Assembly (NCBI GenBank): GCA_003136975.1
Contig: PLEG01000335.1
Span: 1 to 48,998, forward strand
DNA from: Gemmatimonadota bacterium
GTDB taxonomy: Bacteria; Gemmatimonadota; Gemmatimonadetes; Gemmatimonadales; Gemmatimonadaceae
DNA length: 48,998 bases
Direction of reading: 5' to 3'
The position numbers and the translations under genes were made by a program. Shown piece by piece: positions 21,686-30,040 of this stretch (positions are counted from its first letter, which is position 1; each line of letters opens with the position of its first letter). The notes beneath the pieces are model-generated. The model did no database searches, was not told the DNA's origin, and saw nothing but the letters and a program-made list of their open reading frames with translations.

Positions 21686-22921
21686 TTAACTTGCCAACGC
21701 CGAACCCTGCTTGGGTGATGCGGCACTCGCGAGCATCGCAATCAACGATGAACGCACCTGTGGATCGAGATGCCCCTCAACCTGTTTGAGTAGTTCACGA
21801 CGACTACGTGACCACCTGAAACCAGAGGCTGATGGGAGGACGTTCACAGTCGAGTCCCCCACCCCTCCGAGCTTCTTCATCACGATCCGTCGTACGTGCT
21901 CTACTCGTTTCGAACTCCGATGATAGCAGATCACTTCGACCGGAGCAACCCGCCGTGCCGTCGTGAGAACACTCGAGAGGTGTTTCATTGATATGGCACC
22001 ACGTCCCACAAGTAGCGCTGGAATCTGGTCCGCCGTTGGCGGAAGGAGCCCCCACACACTCTCTGGATTCTCGAATCGCACGAGTCCGTCTCTGAGCGCT
22101 TCTGTAACCGAACGAGTCCGAGCGCCCAACGATTTGCTTCGGTCCAGCGTCCCGAGACCCCTTATCCAGTCTGCGCCGCGTACAAGCTTCCACCCCGATA
22201 GTACGCGCTCCAGAATCAAATGAACGAGGGCCAATCGCTCCACGAATGCACTCCTCGTTGCGTCGCTCCAGTCACCGGCAACACGGTCGGCGCCAAACGC
22301 TTCGACTGCGAGAGACCATCTCGCATCTGGCACTAGCAGATAGGATCGGCCGAGCAAACGTCCGAGGCGAAGATCACTACTCTTGTCGCGGCGGAGCACA
22401 CCGACCCGCTGAAGTGCTGCGACACGCATCGTGTAATAACGCTGAGACGCACCACCAATACACTCACTCAAAGCAACCGCGGTACGCAGGTCGATCACGC
22501 CGAAGACGCCAAGCAAGTCGACGATCACCTTTGAATGGTGATTGCCCAAATACTTCGCTTCTGGTTCCCTGCTGGTCCGAAGCCTGTGAACGAGGTCGCG
22601 TTTTGGTAATGCAGCGGCACGTTCACTAGCTCCTGCTTCAGCCTTGTTATTGTCAAGAGATCCGTCGGCTGCGGCATCAATAGACGCTCGGATTCTGCCG
22701 GGCGTGTGAACCGATTGCGATATCAACGGCGACGTTCCATGATCTAGCGGGGTTTCTCGCTCGGACTGAATAGGCAAGAGCGTCGGCAGAATCGGATCGA
22801 TCGCTATACTCGCCTCCTCGTTATTAACCACTGGGCGCACCACTGCGGTGGCGCGTCGCTTCGGCCGAGTAGACCGTGCGAGAGTATCACTACTTGATGG
22901 GAGGCTGCTTTGGTTCGGCAT
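21686..22921 (-). CDS. Putative replication-relaxation / winged-helix protein (411 aa)
   Basis: The first 110 residues are low-complexity and polar. Residues about 125-190 (VIVDLLGVFGVIDLRTAVAL, then a Gly-Gly-Ser/Arg turn and YYTMRVAALQRVGVLRRD) look like the winged-helix head of the replication-relaxation (Replic_Relax) family, which assists relaxases or plasmid replication. The C-terminal third is basic (SRSRRELLKQVEGHLDPQ). The match is by eye only; another DNA-binding role is possible. ATG 22921 follows GAGATCCTTT and lies six bases after the upstream stop. It is the last gene of the unit started by the coupling-protein gene. Confidence 0.6.
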   Translation of the reverse strand: MPNQSSLPSSSDTLARSTRPKRRATAVVRPVVNNEEASIAIDPILPTLLPIQSERETPLDHGTSPLISQSVHTPGRIRASIDAAADGSLDNNKAEAGASERAAALPKRDLVHRLRTSREPEAKYLGNHHSKVIVDLLGVFGVIDLRTAVALSECIGGASQRYYTMRVAALQRVGVLRRDKSSDLRLGRLLGRSYLLVPDARWSLAVEAFGADRVAGDWSDATRSAFVERLALVHLILERVLSGWKLVRGADWIRGLGTLDRSKSLGARTRSVTEALRDGLVRFENPESVWGLLPPTADQIPALLVGRGAISMKHLSSVLTTARRVAPVEVICYHRSSKRVEHVRRIVMKKLGGVGDSTVNVLPSASGFRWSRSRRELLKQVEGHLDPQVRSSLIAMLASAASPKQGSALAS

Positions 22922-22929
22922 AAAGGATC

Positions 22930-23661
22930 TCAGAAGTGAAGGCAGGGAGCCCCGATAGCTGCAACCACGCGCCGCGCTACGGATGGGCTGGTTGCCACAA
23001 AGTCGACTCGGTTCGCGAGTCCTTCGTACTTGGTTGTGATATTGGTGTCGCGGTAGTTCTCGGAAATTATCTCGGTTGCTCGCCGGCTCCCCGTTGGTTC
23101 GATCGTGATTAGGTCGGCGATGGAACCGAGTAACTCTCCGCGGCGGATCTGTCGTGTGCTTCGAGAAGCCGCGAGGAAGTCGGCCTCTGTCTCGAACGCG
23201 ACGCCGTCTTGGAATTCCCCGTTGGAACTGAGTGCAGCGAGCGCCGCTTCCACGGCGAGCTGGCCGTGCTCAATGGTAGACTCCTTCCAGCGGCGTTCGG
23301 CAATTTGGGTCGTCTTACACCAGATCGTAGCGGGTCGATACGCCCAAGTTGGTACGCTTATGGAGTCGCACATCTTGATGTAGCCGCGCTGGACTCCTAC
23401 GCGTAATGCTTCTCGTGTTGCAGCTCGGCGTTCCCGGTACGTCACTGAGGGAGGGAACCCGGCCATCAAGAACCGACGCTCGATCTGAGTATCAGGCTTC
23501 ACCCACCCCATTAGCGGCGCGAAGACCATTGCGGAGGCACGATGCTTCCGGACTTTGCTCGCATCAAGGGTGAACACAGCATCACGGTGGCTTCGCTCCC
23601 AGATACGTTGGTACGAGCGTAACATGCTCCATTCGTAAGGCACTCCACGTCCCACTCGCAT
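22930..23661 (-). CDS. Hypothetical protein, replication-relaxation C-terminal-like (243 aa)
   Basis: The start is placed at ATG 23661, 13 bases after the upstream stop; the frame stays open to 23913 but would overlap the coupling-protein gene by 239 nt. No good ribosome binding site is seen, so coupling is likely. The final 60 residues (LLGSIADLITIEPTGSRRAT, EIISENYRD, YEGLANRVDFVATSPSVARR) resemble the nuclease-like C-terminal fold of replication-relaxation proteins: a basic residue set after a strand, then a Y-x(n)-V-x-FV strand. A DNA-processing role beside the coupling protein is plausible. Confidence 0.55.
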   Translation of the reverse strand: MRVGRGVPYEWSMLRSYQRIWERSHRDAVFTLDASKVRKHRASAMVFAPLMGWVKPDTQIERRFLMAGFPPSVTYRERRAATREALRVGVQRGYIKMCDSISVPTWAYRPATIWCKTTQIAERRWKESTIEHGQLAVEAALAALSSNGEFQDGVAFETEADFLAASRSTRQIRRGELLGSIADLITIEPTGSRRATEIISENYRDTNITTKYEGLANRVDFVATSPSVARRVVAAIGAPCLHF

Positions 23662-23674
23662 TGTGGTGAGGCGT

Positions 23675-26600
23675 TCATATGTCGAACGGATTGTCGCGAG
23701 GGATACCCACGTCACCGGACGTCGAAGCCGAAGCGACAGGAACTGAGGTATTGTCAGCGGGGGCATCCGACTCCAGAACGCCGCTGACTCCGCTTCCTTG
23801 TATCTCAACTCCGGTAGACCCTGCATCCAGAACCCCAGGGCTTCCGGTTTCGACAGATCCAACTGTGGCGGGTTGGGAAGCGGAATGAGTAACGGCTGAT
23901 TGAGTAATGTCATTGTCCGCTGATGAGGGGAAGTGGATTGGGGCCACCGTTGGCACTGCTACGGCAGGAGTGGTTGCAACCAGTACTACTGGAGCATTCC
24001 CCGGAGCACTGTTCCCTTGGAGGAAAGAAAGAACTGCATCCACTGTTGGAACTGCAGCAGCACCGCGGCGCCGGCCAACCTTCCCCTGTGCGTGTGTGGC
24101 TGCAGGTGCTGGTGTGGTCTGTACTGGTATAGGCGGGCCAATAGGCTGCGCTGGTGCTGGAGGCGTAATCGTCGGCTGCGTGAGCGTAATCGCTTGTGGG
24201 TTTACCATCGTTTGTGGCGGACCCGTAACCGGACCATCGTCGGCCACAGCGTCCGCCCACTCTGCACGAAGATGTTGTGGAAGCGTAGAATCGAAGTTCC
24301 GGAGATATCCATCGACGTCGCGATAGATATCGAGCACCGTTCGCATCGCTTGCGATACCATGAACCACTGGACTCCTCGCACGCTGGCCCTCACTCCGGT
24401 CAAGCTTGGCGACAGGTAGGCATCAACGTCCGGGCTTAGACCTGCCGCAGCAGTTCTAGCTTCAGTAATTCGGGCTGGACTTGGGGGCTGGATTGCTTCT
24501 GCCGCCTGCACAATCGGAAACGGCATGGAGAGGTCGAACCCGAAGGATTGCACCAGCTTCCGCCCGTCCTCCTCGTTAACAAGCACGACTGTCGGCTTGT
24601 TGGGTGTCGAGTACCCAGGCTTCAGGATACCGCTCAATGCACGCTCAATTAGCGCCGAATGCTTTTCAACGTCCTTTGACTCTATGACACACGCGAATGT
24701 CCGCGTGAAGAGAAGTACTCCCCAGATCTCGCCGCACGACCATAATGTGCGCATCGCGAACACATCGTCTCTTGTTGGATCGGATGCCTCTGCGAGCACC
24801 TTGAGCCGATCGACAGCAGTCCAGTCAGTGATATTCCCGGAGAGTACGCACATAGGAATCGGTGGCACATAGTCACGCGCACTTCGATTCACCTTGTCAA
24901 TATCTGCAAGCCAGGGGATGTCCACCGTACGCAAGATCCTGATACGGCGTGCCGGATAGGGATTGCGGCCGTCGCTCACCATGACGATCGCATGCCCCTG
25001 TGGAAGGGACTGAACAATCTCCGGCTTGAAGCGGGGGACGTCACGTATGGATTGCCGAATGGAGCCAGATTGAGTCAGCCCGCCTCCATCACTGCCGGCC
25101 TTGCCTTTCGTCCCCTGTACCCGACCGAGACTTTCGGTAATGCCAAAATCCTCTACCATTGTCTCGACCATACCGTAGGACTTTGACTTAAGCTCTGCCG
25201 ATATGCCGTCGGGGTCGCGGAACGAGATGGTATTCGCGCAGGTGGTCCCGAGAGTCTTACTTGCGGACGTTTCTGTAGCGTCGAACTGAGTGCGAATCTG
25301 ATAGGCGAGGAATGCTCCCATCTGCGCGGATCGGTTCTGGGATAACGCCCGCTCAAGCACCTCAGTCATATACGACGCGGCTTCATCGATGAATATGTAC
25401 GAGTCGCGCATCTCTCCCGACGGTGTCGTTCTTGCGACTTCCATGATGGCAGCTACGTATGCATTCACTAGCATCGTATTGACAGCCCTAGATACGTCTT
25501 GGTACCGCGTCAAGGGCATGTCGATGCCGAGGAGTCCACCCTCTCGAACTACCTCATCCATCGTACCGAATGTCGGGACTTCTGGAGCCATCGTCCGGAC
25601 AAGGTCGCCGGCAGTAAGCTTGCCGCCGAAGTTGAGTATTTGAGCCGTTGTCTCGGTGAACTTTTTAATGTCGAGTTCTGCGAAACGCTGCAACTCACTT
25701 AACTCAACGTGATTCACCAATGGTCCTTCGACACGCTCGTTCTTTCGCTCCGCTTCCGCCTGATCGTTGAATCGGGCCTGCGCGTCCGAGACGAAATTGT
25801 CAAAGGTCTCCTTGGACCGAAGTAGATTGAGTAATGTCAGCCAAGTGATTCTACCCGGCATCAATGCTTTCATAACGCCAACGAGGCAGGCGACTACTGA
25901 CGTCATCTGGCTAGTCCAAAAACGGTCAGTCTCGCCATCAACGATACTGATGGTCGTTGCTATTGTGCTCGCTAGATCGGCGTTAGTTCTCGCCAGATCG
26001 AACATTGCGACTGAGGTACCAAGATCTGGGGATACTAGATAGACTTGTGCTGCCCGCTCGGGGGAATCCGCAGCGGCGCAACGCACCAGGTGATCAACTA
26101 GACTTTTGCCGTCACTTTCCGGCTTCGCATTGATTACAAGGATGGTTGGACGGCGGCTGTGAAGTTCTGCGAGCTGAGCATTACGCGTTATTACTTCCTC
26201 TTCACTGCCGAGGCCGCCGTATGCAGCCGTGAGAACGGGATCGCCGGCCGCGTTGACGAAGTGTTCCCCACCGTGACGTTTGTCCCTCCATCGGCGTAGT
26301 GCTTGAACACTTTTAGAGAACTCACGTGGAGATCTGGTTTCCCAGGCTAGGTACCGTCGACGCTCATGTTCCACGTAAGTGAGGACGCGTTCATGCTCGT
26401 CTGTGTCCCACGATGGTACGGGGAACCATGCACCGGATTCATCTCGAGGGATATCTGGGGGAGATGGATATTTTCGAACTGCCTGAGCAATGAGAGACTC
26501 AATGGCCTTTGACTTACCGGTACCGGGAGCTCCCTCAAGCTTCGTGTTCTGGAATGCGCCCTCTGCACGGATGAATACGTTGAACTCCGGCAGTATATCG

Positions 26601-27118
26601 CTGTCGTCGCGGGTGGCTGGAAAAATATCGCCAGGCTGAAGGCCATCTTCAGTACATCCCTGCCCTAATACGAAATCACGCGAGAAAAATGTGCAAGCTG
26701 GTGGGGTGATCGGCGGTAGTGTAATGTCGATCGGGTCGTGACGATGACGATACTGATGGACAACCCAAACCAAGGTACTGAATACAGCAATCACAAACAC
26801 GCATGCCACAATTACGGAATTAACTGTCCCGAGTGTCGTCCACCAGCCAACAAGAGTTCGTTGAGCCAAGTGCAGGAACGACGGGGAAAGAAAACCCAAT
26901 CGAATGAGTATTATCGGAATTGCAAGGATCGCCGCGAGGAAAAACCCTGCGGCCGCTACGCTACGATCGTTGTCGCGTCGATTGTACTTGGACTCACGTT
27001 TTGTGGAGTACAAGCTTCGAGTACGCGAATCAAGCACAGCTCCGCCTGCAACGCTCGGCTTTTCAGCGGCGGTTGTGGACGCAGGTGCTGTGGGCTTCTT
27101 AGGTGAAGTCACAGGCAT
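23675..27118 (-). CDS. Type IV coupling protein-like ATPase (VirD4/TraD type)
   Basis: The 1147-residue protein should sit in the inner membrane and feed DNA-protein substrates into a secretion channel. Two membrane segments lie at about 54-76 and 99-120, followed by a cytoplasmic ATPase: Walker A GAPGTGKS (196-203), LVINAKPESDGKSLVDHL (near 330), and Walker B SYIFIDEA (about 573-580) with a QIRTQFDATE stretch downstream typical of the VirD4/TraD sensor region. The last 200 residues are Pro/Ala/Thr/Val-rich and likely disordered. Length exceeds TraD (about 700-750). Start ATG 27118 is the first gene of a leftward unit. The GGACTGACAACT box ends ten bases before the ATG. Confidence 0.82.
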   Translation of the reverse strand: MPVTSPKKPTAPASTTAAEKPSVAGGAVLDSRTRSLYSTKRESKYNRRDNDRSVAAAGFFLAAILAIPIILIRLGFLSPSFLHLAQRTLVGWWTTLGTVNSVIVACVFVIAVFSTLVWVVHQYRHRHDPIDITLPPITPPACTFFSRDFVLGQGCTEDGLQPGDIFPATRDDSDILPEFNVFIRAEGAFQNTKLEGAPGTGKSKAIESLIAQAVRKYPSPPDIPRDESGAWFPVPSWDTDEHERVLTYVEHERRRYLAWETRSPREFSKSVQALRRWRDKRHGGEHFVNAAGDPVLTAAYGGLGSEEEVITRNAQLAELHSRRPTILVINAKPESDGKSLVDHLVRCAAADSPERAAQVYLVSPDLGTSVAMFDLARTNADLASTIATTISIVDGETDRFWTSQMTSVVACLVGVMKALMPGRITWLTLLNLLRSKETFDNFVSDAQARFNDQAEAERKNERVEGPLVNHVELSELQRFAELDIKKFTETTAQILNFGGKLTAGDLVRTMAPEVPTFGTMDEVVREGGLLGIDMPLTRYQDVSRAVNTMLVNAYVAAIMEVARTTPSGEMRDSYIFIDEAASYMTEVLERALSQNRSAQMGAFLAYQIRTQFDATETSASKTLGTTCANTISFRDPDGISAELKSKSYGMVETMVEDFGITESLGRVQGTKGKAGSDGGGLTQSGSIRQSIRDVPRFKPEIVQSLPQGHAIVMVSDGRNPYPARRIRILRTVDIPWLADIDKVNRSARDYVPPIPMCVLSGNITDWTAVDRLKVLAEASDPTRDDVFAMRTLWSCGEIWGVLLFTRTFACVIESKDVEKHSALIERALSGILKPGYSTPNKPTVVLVNEEDGRKLVQSFGFDLSMPFPIVQAAEAIQPPSPARITEARTAAAGLSPDVDAYLSPSLTGVRASVRGVQWFMVSQAMRTVLDIYRDVDGYLRNFDSTLPQHLRAEWADAVADDGPVTGPPQTMVNPQAITLTQPTITPPAPAQPIGPPIPVQTTPAPAATHAQGKVGRRRGAAAVPTVDAVLSFLQGNSAPGNAPVVLVATTPAVAVPTVAPIHFPSSADNDITQSAVTHSASQPATVGSVETGSPGVLDAGSTGVEIQGSGVSGVLESDAPADNTSVPVASASTSGDVGIPRDNPFDI

Positions 27119-27125
27119 AGGGTCT

Positions 27126-27140
27126 AGTTGTCAGTCCAAC
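27126..27140 (-). promoter_or_regulatory. Pilus/transfer regulon box A
   Basis: The minus-strand GTTGGACTGACAACT ends ten bases before the coupling-protein start. It is one of five near-identical 15-bp boxes in the right half of the window. Confidence 0.7.
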
Positions 27141-27179
27141 GAATCGTGTCTCTCTACTCGACTGCGAGCTGCGAGTAGC

Positions 27180-27234
27180 GGGATGTATCATAAGATCGGC
27201 ATGTGTTCCGGAAAAGGCAACACTATTGGAACAC
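27180..27234. promoter_or_regulatory. Divergent control region with inverted repeat
   Basis: It contains GGGATGTATCAT (27180-27191), found again at 34848-34859 near another box, and the inverted repeat GTGTTCC...GGAACAC (27203-27209 with 27228-27234). Either could serve as operator between the divergent coupling-protein and recombinase-like genes. Confidence 0.45.
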
Positions 27235-27276
27235 GAGGCCAACTACCTTAGTACCGCTCATTCTTCAAGGACTCAC

Positions 27277-28545
27277 ATGCGCGAAGTCTCGTTCCTTAAC
27301 CCGCATTCGCCCGTCGTCGCAAAGGCTGTCTCTCTAATGAAAGCCCGTGGGGAGGTTGGCGTCGCGGCCGCGCGGTACTTGGAGGCCCGCGTCGAGAATC
27401 AGGAGTTGGTCACTCGATCCTTTGAGATGTACAATGATGTTTTGGACTTGTTTTCCACCTGGTGTGTGGGGGACAAGGACAAATCGAATCGTCTCACGTT
27501 GCAGGAAGCGGTCACCGATTCCACAATCGCGGGGTTTCTCTCTTCACTCAAGCACAAGAGGGTTAAGCAGCGGCTGGCTCGCCAGGTATTACGACACTTC
27601 GTCGTCTCCATTGGCAGGCACCGTCCGGCATCGCTGCAACTCCCGCTGGCCCAAGTAGAGCACGAGGGTGAGTCGGTTCTTCTCAGCAGGGAGATCTCGC
27701 CCTCGGCCGCGGTTTCGATCGATGGGGAGCAGACACAACCTCGAGAAAACACGAGGTCGCGGATACCCACGGTTGCCCATGTCAGCAAGATCGACGAAGA
27801 GGTAGAGTATATCCTGAACTCAGCTGCAGGGATGCGCGGAGCTCATACAGCAGACACGTATACGATCATGCGGGCGGCTGCTGTCGCGTTCTGTCGTTAT
27901 GGTGGCGCCGTAGCGTCTGACATCGCTGGGATGAAATTCAGAGATGTGTTGATGGGGAAACCCATCGTAGAGATGACGGCGACAGACTTGGAGGATTTCT
28001 GGCTCGCGCTCCGGCCTAGACGTACACATGGTCGAACAGGGCTGGACAGATTCAAAGAAGTTCAAATCCTGTACGGCAGCCGTGCGAAGCTGCCAATCGT
28101 AGCCTGGATTAATCACCGGGTGCTGCTGGCTGAGACTTTGGACGAGGCTGCCCCGCTCTTCATTGTTCCGGAAACGGGTGCGCCACTCAACCGTCGGGTG
28201 GTTTGGCGACTGGTTTCAGGTCTTCCCCTCAAAGAGGGCGATCGGCGCAAAGGTGCCCCGAAGAACGTCCCTCGCTCGCAGCGTGCGAAGGTAAAGGATA
28301 GGGAAAATCCGATATTGATTTCTCCTTCTCTTTTGCGCCACGCCCTGGGGCTCTCCCTGTTAGATACACTCAAGAGCGGTGAGGAATTGAGCACACTCCT
28401 TCAGCAGCAGATGGGGGTCAGCCAACGGGGGATCGCTTCCGAGTATCGGAGCCGAATGCTCAGATTGGTTGATGACTCGGGAGTGGGTTTGGATAAGGCA
28501 CCGAGCAGTAACGAACTAGATACTCCGCTGAGCATGGCTATCTGA
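27277..28545 (+). CDS. Degenerate tyrosine recombinase-like protein (422 aa)
   Basis: ATG 27277 has AAGGA five bases upstream. The N-terminal part resembles a SAM-like core-binding domain (SFEMYNDVLDLFSTWCV, VTDSTIAGFLSSLKHKRVK). The C-terminal part has the fold pattern AAAVAFCRYGGAVASDIAGM (where the catalytic Arg I usually stands, here Val), SPSLLRHALGLSLLD (R354, H355; the first His of HxxR is Ser), LLQQQMGVS and a candidate nucleophile Y390 in IASEYRSRM. Loss of Arg I and His suggests a binding protein or inactive enzyme more than an active integrase. The stop overlaps the convergent gene by 8 nt. The role could be in replication or resolution. Confidence 0.6.
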   Translation: MREVSFLNPHSPVVAKAVSLMKARGEVGVAAARYLEARVENQELVTRSFEMYNDVLDLFSTWCVGDKDKSNRLTLQEAVTDSTIAGFLSSLKHKRVKQRLARQVLRHFVVSIGRHRPASLQLPLAQVEHEGESVLLSREISPSAAVSIDGEQTQPRENTRSRIPTVAHVSKIDEEVEYILNSAAGMRGAHTADTYTIMRAAAVAFCRYGGAVASDIAGMKFRDVLMGKPIVEMTATDLEDFWLALRPRRTHGRTGLDRFKEVQILYGSRAKLPIVAWINHRVLLAETLDEAAPLFIVPETGAPLNRRVVWRLVSGLPLKEGDRRKGAPKNVPRSQRAKVKDRENPILISPSLLRHALGLSLLDTLKSGEELSTLLQQQMGVSQRGIASEYRSRMLRLVDDSGVGLDKAPSSNELDTPLSMAI

Positions 28546-29257
28546 GTCCCAGCACTGGGCGGAGCGCCGCATCTAGATCGTCGAACATCCTCCTTGCCTC
28601 GATGGCATCCTTGTTGGGAGCCGTGGCGCGCTTCCCTTTGATTGCCTCCATGATGGAGGCCAGAGATTGGCCAGCCATAGGAATTCCTGTGTCCTTAATC
28701 TGCGTGGCGGCTATCGCTTCCCGCAGAGTTCGGTCCACTTTCTCGTGCAACTCTCGCAGGTAGGACCGATACGCGTGGACGAAGGATGAAGGATTATTGT
28801 CCGTCAGGCTGGGATCCGTTATCCAATCCAGGTCAACAAATGAAGCACTTTTGATGGTCGTTCGTCTGACCCGGCGCCGCCGCTTATCGTCCGGCAGAGT
28901 CACGAGTGGTCTGCTGAGCGCCGCAAGGATGTCCTCCCTTGGGCGGTCTTTTACCGGGATGCCCTGCACCACTTTCCATGTGATCCGCGAGGACTTGTAT
29001 CTCGATATTTGCTGCGGCCCCAACGACGACAACGCACGCCCAATTCCAGCAAGCCGAGAAATCACCCCCGAACTCAAGTCGCATTCTCTGGCGAGATCGG
29101 ACTGACTGCAGTGAAGTTCCTCCAGGTGCTTGGCGACTGCAATAGAGCGATCGACGATGTGGCCTCGAGTGATCTCCAAGGCCGCCGCCCGTGTCAACTG
29201 CACCCTTCGCCTACCCCTACGATCTTTTGTCTTGCGAGATTGGCGTTGTCTAGGCAT
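28538..29257 (-). CDS. HTH DNA-binding protein (239 aa)
   Basis: The start is placed at ATG 29257; the frame to 29374 would read through the operator-like repeats. The N terminus is strongly basic (PRQRQSRKTKDRRGRRRVQL). A helix-turn-helix is visible as CSQSDLARECDLSSGVISRL (around residues 55-80). The C-terminal part is helical (YRSYLRELHEKVDRTLREAI). A regulator of its own promoter, binding the repeats at 29307-29366, is the simplest reading. A role in plasmid replication is also possible. Confidence 0.65.
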   Translation of the reverse strand: MPRQRQSRKTKDRRGRRRVQLTRAAALEITRGHIVDRSIAVAKHLEELHCSQSDLARECDLSSGVISRLAGIGRALSSLGPQQISRYKSSRITWKVVQGIPVKDRPREDILAALSRPLVTLPDDKRRRRVRRTTIKSASFVDLDWITDPSLTDNNPSSFVHAYRSYLRELHEKVDRTLREAIAATQIKDTGIPMAGQSLASIMEAIKGKRATAPNKDAIEARRMFDDLDAALRPVLGLR

Positions 29258-29306
29258 GATGCTCACTCGTTGCTTCCTGTAGGATAAGCGTGAGATGATT
29301 GACGGT

Positions 29307-29366
29307 TGTCTCAAGTAAGTTGGGACCAGTCCCACATTTAGTGAGACAGTCCCATATTTACTGAGA
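29307..29366. promoter_or_regulatory. Operator-like repeat cluster before the HTH gene
   Basis: TGTCTCA...TGGGAC / GTCCCA...TGAGACA is an inverted repeat (29307-29348). Its right arm is the first of two tandem 20-bp repeats (29327-29346, 29347-29366) that differ at two positions. Three similar half-sites in this order suggest autoregulation by the adjacent HTH protein. Confidence 0.65.
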
Positions 29367-29497
29367 CCTGACACTAAGTCGTTTACTCAGAATAACTTAC
29401 GTATCCAAGCCGGACTCGGTACCTTTTCGTGGAAGCTTTACCCGGTAAAGATACAACCTGGGGTGAGCCATGGTCATCATCCTGGATGTCGAATCCA

Positions 29498-29512
29498 GTT
29501 CGGCAGCCGAAC
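29498..29512. promoter_or_regulatory. parS-like palindrome 1
   Basis: GTTCGGCAGCCGAAC, a perfect palindrome apart from its central base; one of four identical or one-base-different copies upstream of parAB. Confidence 0.75.
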
Positions 29513-29659
29513 CGGCTTCGAGTGAGTGACCCCGTGCCGCCCTGCCCCTCCCAGTCTGAGTCTGATAAGTAGCAGAACCTAAGCGCTGAACAGGCTACTC
29601 TCCACCGACTCAAGCTTCCCTCTTGGGGGCGTTCTTGCTGGAGGGACATCAAGCGTTGA

Positions 29660-29674
29660 GTTCGGCAGCCGAAC
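29660..29674. promoter_or_regulatory. parS-like palindrome 2
   Basis: GTTCGGCAGCCGAAC, identical to copy 1. Confidence 0.75.
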
Positions 29675-29730
29675 CGTTCCATCATAGTCGCTAACTCTCG
29701 CTCACTAACCAGATGGGCAGCTACCACTGA

Positions 29731-29745
29731 GTTCGGCTGCCGAAC
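29731..29745. promoter_or_regulatory. parS-like palindrome 3
   Basis: GTTCGGCTGCCGAAC, the same palindrome with the central base inverted (the same site read on the other strand). Confidence 0.75.
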
Positions 29746-29918
29746 CGAGTTGTAGCTGGCGGTTCGGTTCAGTGCCCGCTGTTTAGGCTCCTTTTGGGTT
29801 GGCGTGGAGATAGCTGTGTGTGTCAGTTTGCCAACGATCCGAGCAATGGATCCGGCGAAGTCCTGACGCTGGGAGTCCATAGTGCTCTATTCCAAATCAC
29901 TCGACGAGTCGCGCCTGG

Positions 29919-29933
29919 GTTCGGCAGCCGAAC
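29919..29933. promoter_or_regulatory. parS-like palindrome 4
   Basis: GTTCGGCAGCCGAAC, 108 bp before the parA start; this copy may also be an operator for parAB. Confidence 0.75.
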
Positions 29934-30040
29934 TAGAGTGGCTTTTGGAACCATCCAATGTATATTGATCGACCAGGTTGATGATCGGGAGCTAGCTTGC
30001 ATCGTCTGGGCTACTAGATAGCAGACATAACGGGGTTGGA

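Larger units (their letters stand above)
29258..30040. other. Control and centromere region between HTH gene and parA
   Basis: No convincing gene. From left to right it holds the operator-like repeats (29307-29366), then four copies of a 15-bp palindrome that probably form the partition centromere, and the parA promoter. A half copy (GGTTCGGTTC) is seen near 29760. Confidence 0.6.

Noticed and set aside
29383-29880. A 165-codon minus-strand open frame across the palindrome region
   Set aside because: It runs through three of the four parS-like palindromes, its protein is low in structure and its codons look random; more likely a by-product of GC content.
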